Source: Rhizobium grahamii
GTDB taxonomy: Bacteria > Pseudomonadota > Alphaproteobacteria > Rhizobiales > Rhizobiaceae
Length of the DNA: 64,000 bases
Direction of reading: 5' to 3'
Assembly (NCBI RefSeq): GCF_009498215.1
Contig: NZ_CP043499.1
Location: forward strand, 1,624,001-1,688,000
In this document: positions 8,838 to 17,007 of the stretch, piece after piece
Position numbering within the stretch: position 1 is the first letter of the stretch
Layout: each line of letters opens with the position of its first letter
Notes under the pieces: generated by a model
The model's database searches: none
Seen by the model: the letters and a program-made list of their open reading frames with translations, nothing else
What the model was told of the DNA's origin: nothing
Made by a program: the position numbers and the translations under genes

Positions 8838-9887
8838 TCAGGGTTTGCCTCTTTTCGAGAGGGCAAAGGTGAAGATCAGGGCGATCACGAGGACTGCGCC
8901 CTTCACGAAATCCTGGGTGTAATAGGGCGCGTTCATCATCGTCAGACCCTGAAGAAGAATGCCGACGAAGAGTGCGCCAACCGCGGTGCCGAATGCATTG
9001 GGCTTGGCGGCTCCCATGACCGCAAAGCCAATGAGCGCCGCAGCAACGGCATCGAGCAGAAGATTGTTGCCCGACGCAATATCCCCGCGGCCGAGACGCG
9101 CCGCGAGAAGGATCCCGCCGATCGACGCGAAGACACCGGATATGATGTAAGCCGAGATCTTGTAGGCATTGACCGGAGCGCCTGCGAGGCTTGCGGCGCG
9201 CTCGTTGGAGCCAACCGCATACATCATGCGACCGAAGCGGGTATATTCGAGGAAGAACCAGATCACGATCGCCAGCACGATCAGCACTACGACCGATACA
9301 GGCACGAGATTCGGCAGAATGAGATCGAAGCGGTGGCGCCCAAGCGCAAGGAATGCCGGGCTGAAGGTGCCGCTTACCACGGATCCGTCCGGCAGGGTCA
9401 TCCCGGTCGCGATCGATCGCCCCTCCGTCGGGATGCGCTGCAGGCCGAGCAGTAGGAACATCATCCCCAGCGTCGCAAGAAGATCCGGCACCCGCATGTA
9501 GACGATGATGACACCGTTGATCAGGCCGACAAGCACACCGATCGCCAGACATACGAGCGTTGCGGTCACGGCATCACCACCCATGACCACCATCACATAG
9601 GACGAAGCCATCATCGCCGTCGTCGCGACCGAGCCGATCGAGAGATCGAACCCGCCAACGACCAGCGTCGCGGTCACGCCGAGCGCGAGGATGCCTGTTA
9701 TCGATACGGACTGGAAGATGAAGACGGCGCTCTGCGGTGAGGCAAAACCACCGGTGACGAGCGAGAAGTAGACGACCATACCGGCAAGAAGCACGAGAAA
9801 CCCGTACTTGATCACGATCTCCCGTAAGCCCGGTGCGGTCGGGACGACGGACGTCATAGGTGTGGCATTGCTCTGTTCACTGCTCAT
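8838..9887 (-). CDS. Ribose-type ABC transporter permease (RbsC family)
   Basis: A 349-residue inner-membrane permease with about eight to ten hydrophobic segments and the family phrases GILALGVTATLVVGGFDLSIGSV, GLINGVIIVYMRVPDLLATLGMMF and YAVGSNERAASLAGAPV. Its ATG at 9887 overlaps the stop of the ATPase gene by 4 bp, which implies translational coupling. It forms the membrane channel for the sugar delivered by the downstream-encoded binding protein. A full-length, intact RbsC-type gene. Confidence 0.92.
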   Translation of the reverse strand: MSSEQSNATPMTSVVPTAPGLREIVIKYGFLVLLAGMVVYFSLVTGGFASPQSAVFIFQSVSITGILALGVTATLVVGGFDLSIGSVATTAMMASSYVMVVMGGDAVTATLVCLAIGVLVGLINGVIIVYMRVPDLLATLGMMFLLLGLQRIPTEGRSIATGMTLPDGSVVSGTFSPAFLALGRHRFDLILPNLVPVSVVVLIVLAIVIWFFLEYTRFGRMMYAVGSNERAASLAGAPVNAYKISAYIISGVFASIGGILLAARLGRGDIASGNNLLLDAVAAALIGFAVMGAAKPNAFGTAVGALFVGILLQGLTMMNAPYYTQDFVKGAVLVIALIFTFALSKRGKP

Positions 9888-11401
9888 ATTGCGTTGACCT
9901 GCTGATAGAATTGACCCGCTATCTCCGACAGCAGGCGCTCGACGTCGATGTCGGCGTTGCGATGCTCGCCAACGATAGTGTGCTCCGACATGACAAGAAT
10001 GCGGTCGGCGACCTCCAGGGCTTCGTCGAGCTCCGTGAGGAAAACGATGGTGGCGCGACCGGCGGCGGTAGCGCGAAGCTTCGCGCCAATGTCACGCCGC
10101 GCGGCGATGTCCACACCCTGAAATGGCTCATCGAGGATGAGAAGACGTGATGGCTCCGAAAGCCACCGCCCGACCATGACCTTCTGCTGATTGCCGCCCG
10201 ACAATGTCTGCATGTCGTTGCGTTCGCTGCGGCACACGATGCTGAGCGACGTGATCTGTCCCCGCGCCTTGGATCGCTCTGCGCGACGGTTCGAAATGCC
10301 GAGGCGCGACAGACGGCGTAGGAACGGAAGGCTCATGTTTTCGTAGATATTGAAGTCAGGAACAATTCCACTCTCGGAACGATCCTTGGCCACGAGAAAC
10401 ACGCCGCTTGCTATGGCTTGCGCGGTGTTTCTCGGCGCATATCGCTCGCCATGAAGCATCATCTCGCCGGCGATTGGCGCCCTGGCGCCGAAGAGTGTTT
10501 CAGCAAGCGCGGTCTTGCCGACACCCACGAGACCGGTGACCGCAACGACCTCGCCTTCCCCTAGCTCGATGTCGATCGGACGCGAGCGCTCCGTAAGCTT
10601 GAGATTACGAACTTTTAGAATAGGGGCACTGGCATCCCGCAACGCGATGGCGCCGGCAGCGATTGTCCGACCCAGCATCGCATTGACCGCACCTTCATAA
10701 TCGATATCCGGTCCTTCGAAGCGACCGGTAATGCGCCCGTCGCGGAGCGAGACAATGCTGTCAGCCAGTCGGCGGATGTCCGACATGCGGTGCGAGATAT
10801 AGAGGATCGCCACACCCCGCGCCTTCAGACGGTCGACAAGCTCGAACAGGCGTTCGGCTTCCGCGCTTGAAAGCGAGGACGTCGGCTCGTCGAGAACCAG
10901 GACCTTGGGTTCATGCGCCATGGCACGGGCAATCGCCACCATCTGACGGTCGGCAAGGGTAAGGTCGCTGACATCAGCGGCGAGATCGATATCCAGCCCC
11001 ATGCGGGCAGCAACGGCCGCGGCCTCGCGACGCACACGACGCGGGTTGAAAAATGTACGCGCGCCACGCCCGTTCAGACGGTCCAGCGTCAGGTTGGTCG
11101 CAACATCGAGGTCGGCAACCACGCCGTCATTGATATTCTGGTGAACCGTCACAACGCCCGAACGGATGGCCTGCGCAGGCGTTGATGGCTCGAAAGCCTC
11201 GCCGGCAAGTTTCATCGAACCGGTGTCAAGCGAGTAGACGCCGCTCAGGATACGCACGAGCGTCGACTTTCCCGCACCATTCGCGCCCATCAGAACCGTA
11301 ACAGCTCCGGCATTGAGATCGAGATCGACCCCCTGGAGCACCTGCACGGCTCCAAAGGATTTGCGCACGCCCTCGATGCGAAACACAGCTCGTTCGCTCA
11401 T
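9884..11401 (-). CDS. Ribose-type ABC transporter ATP-binding protein (RbsA family, two ATPase domains)
   Basis: A 505-residue tandem ATPase. The first domain has Walker A GANGAGKST, a weak signature (LTLADRQMVAIARA) and Walker B LVLDEPTSSL. The second has the typically degenerate Walker A GLVGVGKTAL, signature LSGGNQQKV and Walker B LILDEPFQGVD. This asymmetry is normal for RbsA/XylG/MglA proteins. It is the first gene of the transporter operon, starting at ATG 11401 behind GGGAGGAG, and is transcribed away from mtnK with a shared 144-bp control region containing a perfect palindrome. Confidence 0.92.
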   Translation of the reverse strand: MSERAVFRIEGVRKSFGAVQVLQGVDLDLNAGAVTVLMGANGAGKSTLVRILSGVYSLDTGSMKLAGEAFEPSTPAQAIRSGVVTVHQNINDGVVADLDVATNLTLDRLNGRGARTFFNPRRVRREAAAVAARMGLDIDLAADVSDLTLADRQMVAIARAMAHEPKVLVLDEPTSSLSSAEAERLFELVDRLKARGVAILYISHRMSDIRRLADSIVSLRDGRITGRFEGPDIDYEGAVNAMLGRTIAAGAIALRDASAPILKVRNLKLTERSRPIDIELGEGEVVAVTGLVGVGKTALAETLFGARAPIAGEMMLHGERYAPRNTAQAIASGVFLVAKDRSESGIVPDFNIYENMSLPFLRRLSRLGISNRRAERSKARGQITSLSIVCRSERNDMQTLSGGNQQKVMVGRWLSEPSRLLILDEPFQGVDIAARRDIGAKLRATAAGRATIVFLTELDEALEVADRILVMSEHTIVGEHRNADIDVERLLSEIAGQFYQQVNAI

Positions 11402-11440
11402 GATCTCCTCCCAATTTCGTCAGGTTAAGATAGGCAATCA

Positions 11441-11467
11441 TCAAATGTCAAGGCCATTGACATTTGA
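11441..11467. promoter_or_regulatory. Operator between divergent sugar transporter and mtnK operons
   Basis: A perfect inverted repeat: left arm TCAAATGTCAA (11441-11451), five-base spacer GGCCA, right arm TTGACATTTGA (11457-11467). Each arm embeds a TTGACA, on opposite strands, that can act as the -35 element of one of the two divergent promoters, so a protein bound here would block both. Related half-sites precede the SorC-type regulator gene at 4486-4519. A site of this size fits a dimeric sugar-responsive regulator. Confidence 0.75.
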
Positions 11468-11545
11468 CAGAATGACGCCTTAGCTAGCGTCAGGGACATG
11501 GCGATGTGCGGTTGGAGGCCGCGCCATGTGCAGGAGGAGAACTAC

Positions 11546-12817
11546 ATGGACAAGCAAGTCTTCGAGGCGCTGAGCGCCGAGACCTTGCCGAGCCGGCTTG
11601 GCAGCAATGATGTGCTCAAGGACAAGATCGGTGCGGATCACACCCACTGGAATGTTCGGGAAGTTGGCGACGGCAATCTCAACCTCGTCTTTATCGTCAC
11701 CGGCGACAAGGGCGCCGCCATTGTGAAGCAGGCGCTGCCTTATGTCAGACTGGTTGGCGAAAGCTGGCCTCTGCCGCTGAAGCGCTCCTTTTTCGAGTAT
11801 CACGCACTCGTGCGCCAATCGGCGCGTGATCCCGGCATGATCCCGGAAATCTACGTCTTCGACATGGCCCAGGCGATCATCGTGATGGAATACCTGACGC
11901 CGCATGTGATCCTGCGCCGGGCACTCATTGAGGGCCGCCAGCTTTCGCGGATCGGCAGGGATCTTGGCCTGTTCGTTGCCCGCACTCTGTTCCGCGGCTC
12001 CGATCTCTCCTTGCCAACCCAGGAGAAGAAGGCCGACATGGCCCTCTTCGCCGACAATGTGGAGCTCTGCGACATCACCGAAAACCTGGTGTTCTCGGAT
12101 CCATACTTCGAAGCTGCGATGAACCGCCACACGTCGCCCCAGCTTGATCCGCTGGTCGCGGAGCTTCGAGCCGATCGGGACCTCAAGGTCGAGGCGCAGA
12201 GGTTGAAGCATCTCTTCTCCGCGAAGGCCGAGACCCTTTGCCACGGCGACCTGCACACCGGTTCGGTGATGGTGACGGACATCGAAACCAAGGTGATCGA
12301 CCCCGAGTTTGCCTTCTACGGGCCGATCAGCTTCGATATCGGCATGCTGCTCGCCAATTTCTGGATGAGCTACTTTTCCCAGAGCGGTCACGAAACGACG
12401 TCCGGCGAACGCGATGAGATGCGCGACTATCTGCTGGAGACCGTCGACACGATCTGGCACACCTTCCGCGCCGAATTCGCCACGCTTTGGCGCACAGAGC
12501 GCAAGGGCATCCTTTATCAGGCACGCCTGTTTGAGGAACGCGGCGACCCACTTGCCGCCGAACAGGCCCTAAACATCGTTCTCGACGAAATCTATCGGGA
12601 GATGCTGGGCTTCGCGGGCATCGAGATTCATCGCCGTATCCTCGGTCTTGCCCACAACGCCGATTTCGAAACGATCGCCGACCCCGACCGTCGTGCTTCC
12701 TGTGAGGCAAAGGCGCTGAAGCTCGGGCGTCATCTCGCCGTCAACCGACACCGTATCCACTGCCTGAGCGACATTCGCGAAACAGTGGAACGGCTGCAGA
12801 AGGAGACACTCGCGTGA
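11546..12817 (+). CDS. mtnK: S-methyl-5-thioribose kinase
   Basis: A 423-residue kinase that phosphorylates C1 of 5-methylthioribose; relatives also accept other 5-modified riboses. The start is ATG 11546 behind AGGAGGAG (11532-11539). It has the APH-like fold with GDGNLNLVFIV near the N-terminus, the catalytic loop HGDLHTGS (233-240) and the metal-binding DPEFAFYGP phrase, all diagnostic for MtnK. It is the first gene of a five-gene operon in which mtnA overlaps its stop by 4 bp. None of the classical methionine-salvage genes mtnB, mtnC or mtnD follows, so the phosphorylated sugar probably enters the unusual transketolase/RuBisCO-like branch instead. Confidence 0.92.
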   Translation: MDKQVFEALSAETLPSRLGSNDVLKDKIGADHTHWNVREVGDGNLNLVFIVTGDKGAAIVKQALPYVRLVGESWPLPLKRSFFEYHALVRQSARDPGMIPEIYVFDMAQAIIVMEYLTPHVILRRALIEGRQLSRIGRDLGLFVARTLFRGSDLSLPTQEKKADMALFADNVELCDITENLVFSDPYFEAAMNRHTSPQLDPLVAELRADRDLKVEAQRLKHLFSAKAETLCHGDLHTGSVMVTDIETKVIDPEFAFYGPISFDIGMLLANFWMSYFSQSGHETTSGERDEMRDYLLETVDTIWHTFRAEFATLWRTERKGILYQARLFEERGDPLAAEQALNIVLDEIYREMLGFAGIEIHRRILGLAHNADFETIADPDRRASCEAKALKLGRHLAVNRHRIHCLSDIRETVERLQKETLA

Positions 12818-13908
12818 AAGTCGGAGAACGACACTACCACACGATCTGGCTTAACGAAGATGGTCGCTCCGTCGACATCATCGACCAGCGCTGGCTCCCG
12901 CATGAATTTCGTGTCGTGACACTGAAGACAGTCGCGGACATCGCAGTCGCAATTCGCGATATGTGGGTGCGCGGTGCACCGCTGATTGGCGTCACGGCGG
13001 CGTACGGCATCGCGATCGCCATGGCGAACGATCCATCCGATGCGCATTTGAATGCCGTGTGGGACGAGCTGAACGAAACGCGGCCGACGGCGATCAATCT
13101 GCGTTGGGCGTTGAACGCGATGCGCGATCATCTGCTGCCGCTCTCGCCCGAGGCCCGCGCAGAGGCTGCGTACAGACGGGCAGCGGAAATCGCGGACGAG
13201 GACGTCCAGCTCAACCGCGCGATCGGAGCCAACGGTCTCGAAATCATCCGTGGCATCGCTGCGAAGAAGAAGCCCGGCGAGCCGGTTCGTATTCTCACCC
13301 ATTGCAATGCCGGCTGGCTGGCAACGGTCGACTACGGCACGGCGACGGCACCGATCTACATGGCGGTCGAAGAGGGTATTCCGGTTCACGTTTATGTCGA
13401 CGAAACGCGTCCACGCAATCAGGGGGCCTACCTCACTGCTTGGGAGATGAACGGCCACGGCGTGTCGCATACGCTGATTGTCGACAATGCCGGCGGCCAC
13501 CTGATGCAGCATGGCGACGTCGACATGGTGATCGTCGGCACCGATCGCACGACTGCCAATGGCGACGTCTGCAACAAGATCGGGACATATCTCAAGGCGC
13601 TGGCTGCGCGTGACAATGGCGTTCCCTTCTACGTCGCCCTTCCGTCACCAACGATCGACTGGACGGTTCACGACGGCATCGCGGAGATCCCGATCGAGGA
13701 GCGGGCAAGCGAGGAAGTAAGCTTCGTGCAGGGGCGCGCACCGGATGGGTCGATTTCGACAGTGCGCATCTCTCCCGAAGGCAGCCCCGCAGCCAATCCG
13801 GCCTTCGATGTAACGCCGGCAAGGCTGATCACCGGCCTCATTACCGAACGCGGCGTTGCGACACCGTCGCCCGAAGGCCTCAAGGCACTCTTCCCCGAAC
13901 GGAGCTGA
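12814..13908 (+). CDS. mtnA: S-methyl-5-thioribose-1-phosphate isomerase
   Basis: A 364-residue isomerase converting methylthioribose-1-phosphate to methylthioribulose-1-phosphate. It starts with GTG at 12814, overlapping the mtnK stop (GTGA), behind AAGGAG. Catalytic residues are C164 (in THCNAGWLAT) and D244 (in VGTDRTTANGDVCNKIGT), four positions beyond C160/D240 of Bacillus subtilis MtnA. The RGAPLIGVTAAYG phrase is also present. Together with MtnK it yields a ketose-1-phosphate that could feed the class II aldolase, the RuBisCO-like protein, or both. The family assignment is secure; whether the natural substrate carries a methylthio or another 5-substituent is not visible. Confidence 0.93.
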   Translation: MKVGERHYHTIWLNEDGRSVDIIDQRWLPHEFRVVTLKTVADIAVAIRDMWVRGAPLIGVTAAYGIAIAMANDPSDAHLNAVWDELNETRPTAINLRWALNAMRDHLLPLSPEARAEAAYRRAAEIADEDVQLNRAIGANGLEIIRGIAAKKKPGEPVRILTHCNAGWLATVDYGTATAPIYMAVEEGIPVHVYVDETRPRNQGAYLTAWEMNGHGVSHTLIVDNAGGHLMQHGDVDMVIVGTDRTTANGDVCNKIGTYLKALAARDNGVPFYVALPSPTIDWTVHDGIAEIPIEERASEEVSFVQGRAPDGSISTVRISPEGSPAANPAFDVTPARLITGLITERGVATPSPEGLKALFPERS

Positions 13909-13910
13909 CA

Positions 13911-14846
13911 ATGGCCCTGACCAACCAGAAGACCACCGAGGAATTCGCGCTCGGCATCCGCCGGCGCGTCTTCTTCCATACGATGAAGAACAACGGCGGT
14001 TATCTCAGCCAGGCCTGTTCGGCGGCGGAGAGCCTGGCGATCCTCTACAACGAGCTTCTCCAGCTTGGCGAGCCGACACTGCCGAAGGTTCCGCTGCCGT
14101 TCGGCGGCGTTCCCTCGGCCCATAACACGGATGCCTTTACGGGCGCGGGCTACAATGGACCTGTCGGGCCAAGCTTCGACCGTTTCTTCATCTCGCCCGC
14201 CCACTACGCTCTCGTCGTCTACTCGGCCCTGATTGAAGCCGGACGTATGGACGAGCACGCGCTTGACCATTTCAACAAGGATGGCAGCTCCGTCGAGATG
14301 ATCGGTGCCGAGCACAGCCCCGGCATGGAAGTGACGACCGGCTCTCTGGCGCAGGGCCTGTCGATGGCCTCGGGCGTTGCCTGGGCCCGTCAACGAAAAG
14401 GCGAACCCGGCAAGGTCTGGGTGTACATGTCGGACGGGGAATTCCAGGAAGGACAAACCTGGGAATGCCTGGCCGCCATGGCTCATCATCGCATCGACAA
14501 CATCAGGGTCATCGTCGACGTAAACAGCCAGCAATGCGACGGCGCGATGTCGTCCGTGCTCGACCTTGGCGACCTCGCCTCGCGCGTAGCCGCGTTCGGC
14601 GTCACCTGTCGCTCGGTCGACGGGCACAGTCTGGATGCGCTGCGCACGGCCGCCGAAAGTGCGGAGCCCGGAAAACCCCTGGTGATCCTCGCCCAGACCT
14701 CGCCGTTCCAGGGCATGACCTATCTGAAAAAGCGCTTTCCGCGCCTTCATTACGTGCGCTTCAAGAGCGCCGAAGAGCGGTTGGAAATGCAGGCGGCGCT
14801 CGCCGACGAACTTGGAATTGATACGCGCGCGATGGAAGGTGCCTGA
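13911..14846 (+). CDS. Transketolase-like protein, N-terminal (thiamine diphosphate-binding) subunit
   Basis: A 311-residue first half of a split transketolase. The thiamine diphosphate/metal motif reads SDGE at 174-177, followed by FQEGQTWECL and VDVNSQQCDG. GAEHSPGMEVTTGSLAQGLS is the usual cofactor-loop wording. SDG replaces the commoner GDG, and ISPAHYAL stands where transketolases have the SKGHA stretch, so substrate handling may differ from housekeeping transketolase. It starts two bases after mtnA and ends two bases before the second subunit, indicating obligate co-expression. Split transketolases occur in catabolic operons, for example the apulose-4-phosphate transketolase AptAB. The substrate here is unknown. 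Confidence 0.88.
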   Translation: MALTNQKTTEEFALGIRRRVFFHTMKNNGGYLSQACSAAESLAILYNELLQLGEPTLPKVPLPFGGVPSAHNTDAFTGAGYNGPVGPSFDRFFISPAHYALVVYSALIEAGRMDEHALDHFNKDGSSVEMIGAEHSPGMEVTTGSLAQGLSMASGVAWARQRKGEPGKVWVYMSDGEFQEGQTWECLAAMAHHRIDNIRVIVDVNSQQCDGAMSSVLDLGDLASRVAAFGVTCRSVDGHSLDALRTAAESAEPGKPLVILAQTSPFQGMTYLKKRFPRLHYVRFKSAEERLEMQAALADELGIDTRAMEGA

Positions 14847-14848
14847 CC

Positions 14849-15850
14849 ATGGTCGAAATCGTCAATCGTCCCTATGCCCGCGCCTTCGAGGCCTTCGCCA
14901 GCGCGCGCGCCGATGTACTCTGCTTGTCGGCCGACCTTACCTCGTCCTGCGAGGTCGACGGTTTCAGGGACCGCTACCCGGACCAGTTTCTTTCGCTCGG
15001 CATGGCCGAACAGAATATGCTTTCCTTCGCGGGCGGTCTGGCCATGCAGGGTTATCGGCCGTTCATTCATACGTTCTCGGTCTTTCTCTATCGCCGCCCC
15101 TATGACCAGCTGATCAACTCCATCGCCTATTCGAACCGGAGAGTGCGTTTGATGGGCTTTCTGCCCGGGATAACGACTCCAGGCGGCATCACCCACCAGG
15201 CGATCGAGGATATCGCGGTCATGCGGGCGATTCCCAACATGACGATCCTTGAAACCGGCGACGCGACGGAAGTCGAAACGGTGCTCGAAGTCGCCGACAG
15301 GATCGACGGCCCGGTCTATGTACGCGTCCTTCGTGGTGAAGTGCCGCGCCTCTTTTCAACACCGTTCGAATTCAACCGGCTTCGCACCCTGTCAAGCGGA
15401 GACGATATTCTTGTTGTCAGTTCGGGCGTGTGCACAGAGGAGGCGCTTCGCGCCAGCCGACCATTGAGCGCTCGTGGCATTGGCGTCCATCACCTGCATG
15501 CCTCCACGCTCAAACCCTTCGATCGCGAGACACTTCTTGACGCAGCGCGCGGCAAGAAAGGCATCGTTACGCTCGAAAACCACACGGTCGTCGGTGGTCT
15601 GGGCTCCCTGGTCGCAGAGCTGCTGGCAGAGGAAGGAATGGGCATACGCCTCAAGCGCCTCGGACTGAATGATACCTTCGCGCACGGGGCTTCAAAGCCG
15701 TATCTCATGAAGAAGTATGGTCTCGACGCCGGCGCCCTTGTAGCCGCGATCGAGCAGCTGCTTGGCACATCGCTCGACATCGGGGAGGAGGAACTGGCCG
15801 AGGTGCGGCTTGACCACGTCCATTCCGCGCAGAAGGCCGAGGCGCTCTGA
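14849..15850 (+). CDS. Transketolase-like protein, C-terminal (pyrimidine-binding) subunit
   Basis: A 333-residue second half of the split transketolase. The glutamate that activates thiamine diphosphate is E54 in SLGMAEQNM. The C-terminal transketolase domain follows, with LVVSSGVCTEEAL, FDRETLLDAARGKKGIVTLENH and VVGGLGSLVAELLAEEG. It resembles the C-terminal half of transketolase and 1-deoxyxylulose-5-phosphate synthase. It starts two bases after the N-terminal subunit gene, and its stop overlaps the start of the RuBisCO-like gene (TGATG). It should form the active site at the interface with the partner subunit. Confidence 0.88.
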   Translation: MVEIVNRPYARAFEAFASARADVLCLSADLTSSCEVDGFRDRYPDQFLSLGMAEQNMLSFAGGLAMQGYRPFIHTFSVFLYRRPYDQLINSIAYSNRRVRLMGFLPGITTPGGITHQAIEDIAVMRAIPNMTILETGDATEVETVLEVADRIDGPVYVRVLRGEVPRLFSTPFEFNRLRTLSSGDDILVVSSGVCTEEALRASRPLSARGIGVHHLHASTLKPFDRETLLDAARGKKGIVTLENHTVVGGLGSLVAELLAEEGMGIRLKRLGLNDTFAHGASKPYLMKKYGLDAGALVAAIEQLLGTSLDIGEEELAEVRLDHVHSAQKAEAL

Positions 15851-16968
15851 TGGCCGCCCGCTTCACGGTGACGTATTTCGTCGCGGCTGATGACGCAGCC
15901 GAAGCGAAGATGCGTGCCCTCGACATCGCCCTAGAGCAGACGGTGGAGATTCCGCGAAACGCCGTTCCGACCGGGTATGTCGAAGACGAAATCCTCGGCA
16001 GGCTGGAGGCGCTTGAGGAGGATCCCGCGGGGCGGCGTGGTCATCTCGCGACCATTTCCTATTCGGAGGATGACGTCGGCGGCGATTTTCCGCAGTTCCT
16101 CAACATCGTGTTCGGCAACAGCTCGATTAAACCGGGCCTGCGCGTGGAAGCGATCTCGCCCTCGTCTGGAATTATCGAGATGTGCCCGGGGCCGCGCCAC
16201 GGGATTGCCGGACTGCGGGCACGAGCTGGAATCGATGCCGGTCCGCTGGTGATGTCCGCCATCAAGCCGGCCGGCCTGTCGACCGCAGCCCTTGCACGCC
16301 TCGCACATGACTTTGCCCTTGGCGGCATGCACTACGTCAAGGACGACCACGGCCTCGTCAATCAGCGGACCGCGCCTTTCGATGAGAGATTGAAAGCCTG
16401 CATCGAAGCGGTCGGCGAGGCCAGTGCAAAGAGCGGGCGGAACACCAGCTTCGTGCCGAATGTCACGGGGCCGGCTACCGCTGTGATCGAACGCGCAAAA
16501 CAGGCCGAAGAGGCCGGCGCGGGCGCGGTGATGATCGCCCCCGCTTTGACTGGCTATGATGCCGTACGAACGCTCGCGGCCGATCGAAGCTTTACTCTCC
16601 CCATTGTCTCGCACCCCGCATTCAGCGGCGCGAATGTCATCTCGTCAGGGGCAGGCTTTGCGCACGGGGTGTTCTTCGGAACGCTGCATCGGCTGATGGG
16701 CGCCGACGCGGTCATTTATCCGAACTTCGGCGGTCGTTTTGGCTTCACGCGGGATGAATGCCTCTCGATCGCCAATGCGTGTAGCGTTGAACTCTCGGGA
16801 CTGAAAGCGATCGCCGTCGCCCCGGGCGGCGGGATGACGTTGAACCGCGTACCGGAGATGCGTGAGGTTTACGGCAATGACGTCATGTATCTTGTCGGCG
16901 GCGCGCTGCTTCAGGAGCCGAATCTTGTTGACGCCTGCCAGAGGCTCGTCGCTTCGATCCACGAGTGA
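15850..16968 (+). CDS. RuBisCO-like protein (form IV, non-carboxylating)
   Basis: A 372-residue RuBisCO-superfamily protein. K139 (SAIKPAG) aligns with the first active-site lysine of RuBisCO. K164-D165-D166 in GGMHYVKDDHG match the carbamylated lysine and metal-binding aspartate, but H167 replaces the metal-binding glutamate. H255 (PIVSHP), GGG 326-328 and GG 350-351 match proton-transfer and phosphate-binding positions. The loop-6 lysine of true RuBisCO is absent, so CO2 fixation is not expected. It belongs with the rhizobial form IV proteins (the non-photosynthetic group, by my recollection of that group's wording). Relatives act as 1,3-proton isomerases on methylthioribulose-1-phosphate (Rhodospirillum rubrum) or as 3-oxo-isoapionate-4-phosphate decarboxylases. 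Its position last in an mtnK-mtnA operon favours the first kind of substrate. Confidence 0.9.
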   Translation: MAARFTVTYFVAADDAAEAKMRALDIALEQTVEIPRNAVPTGYVEDEILGRLEALEEDPAGRRGHLATISYSEDDVGGDFPQFLNIVFGNSSIKPGLRVEAISPSSGIIEMCPGPRHGIAGLRARAGIDAGPLVMSAIKPAGLSTAALARLAHDFALGGMHYVKDDHGLVNQRTAPFDERLKACIEAVGEASAKSGRNTSFVPNVTGPATAVIERAKQAEEAGAGAVMIAPALTGYDAVRTLAADRSFTLPIVSHPAFSGANVISSGAGFAHGVFFGTLHRLMGADAVIYPNFGGRFGFTRDECLSIANACSVELSGLKAIAVAPGGGMTLNRVPEMREVYGNDVMYLVGGALLQEPNLVDACQRLVASIHE

Positions 16969-17007
16969 TATCGGCGAGTGAAAGCCATCAGCAGATATAC
17001 CGACCCT

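Noticed and set aside
11546..13908. Ordinary methionine salvage operon
   Set aside because: mtnK and mtnA are present but no mtnB, mtnC, mtnD, mtnW or mtnX follows; the co-transcribed genes are transketolase halves and a RuBisCO-like protein.
15850..16968. True CO2-fixing RuBisCO and autotrophy
   Set aside because: The loop-6 lysine is absent and the metal-site glutamate is histidine; no phosphoribulokinase or small subunit gene is present.
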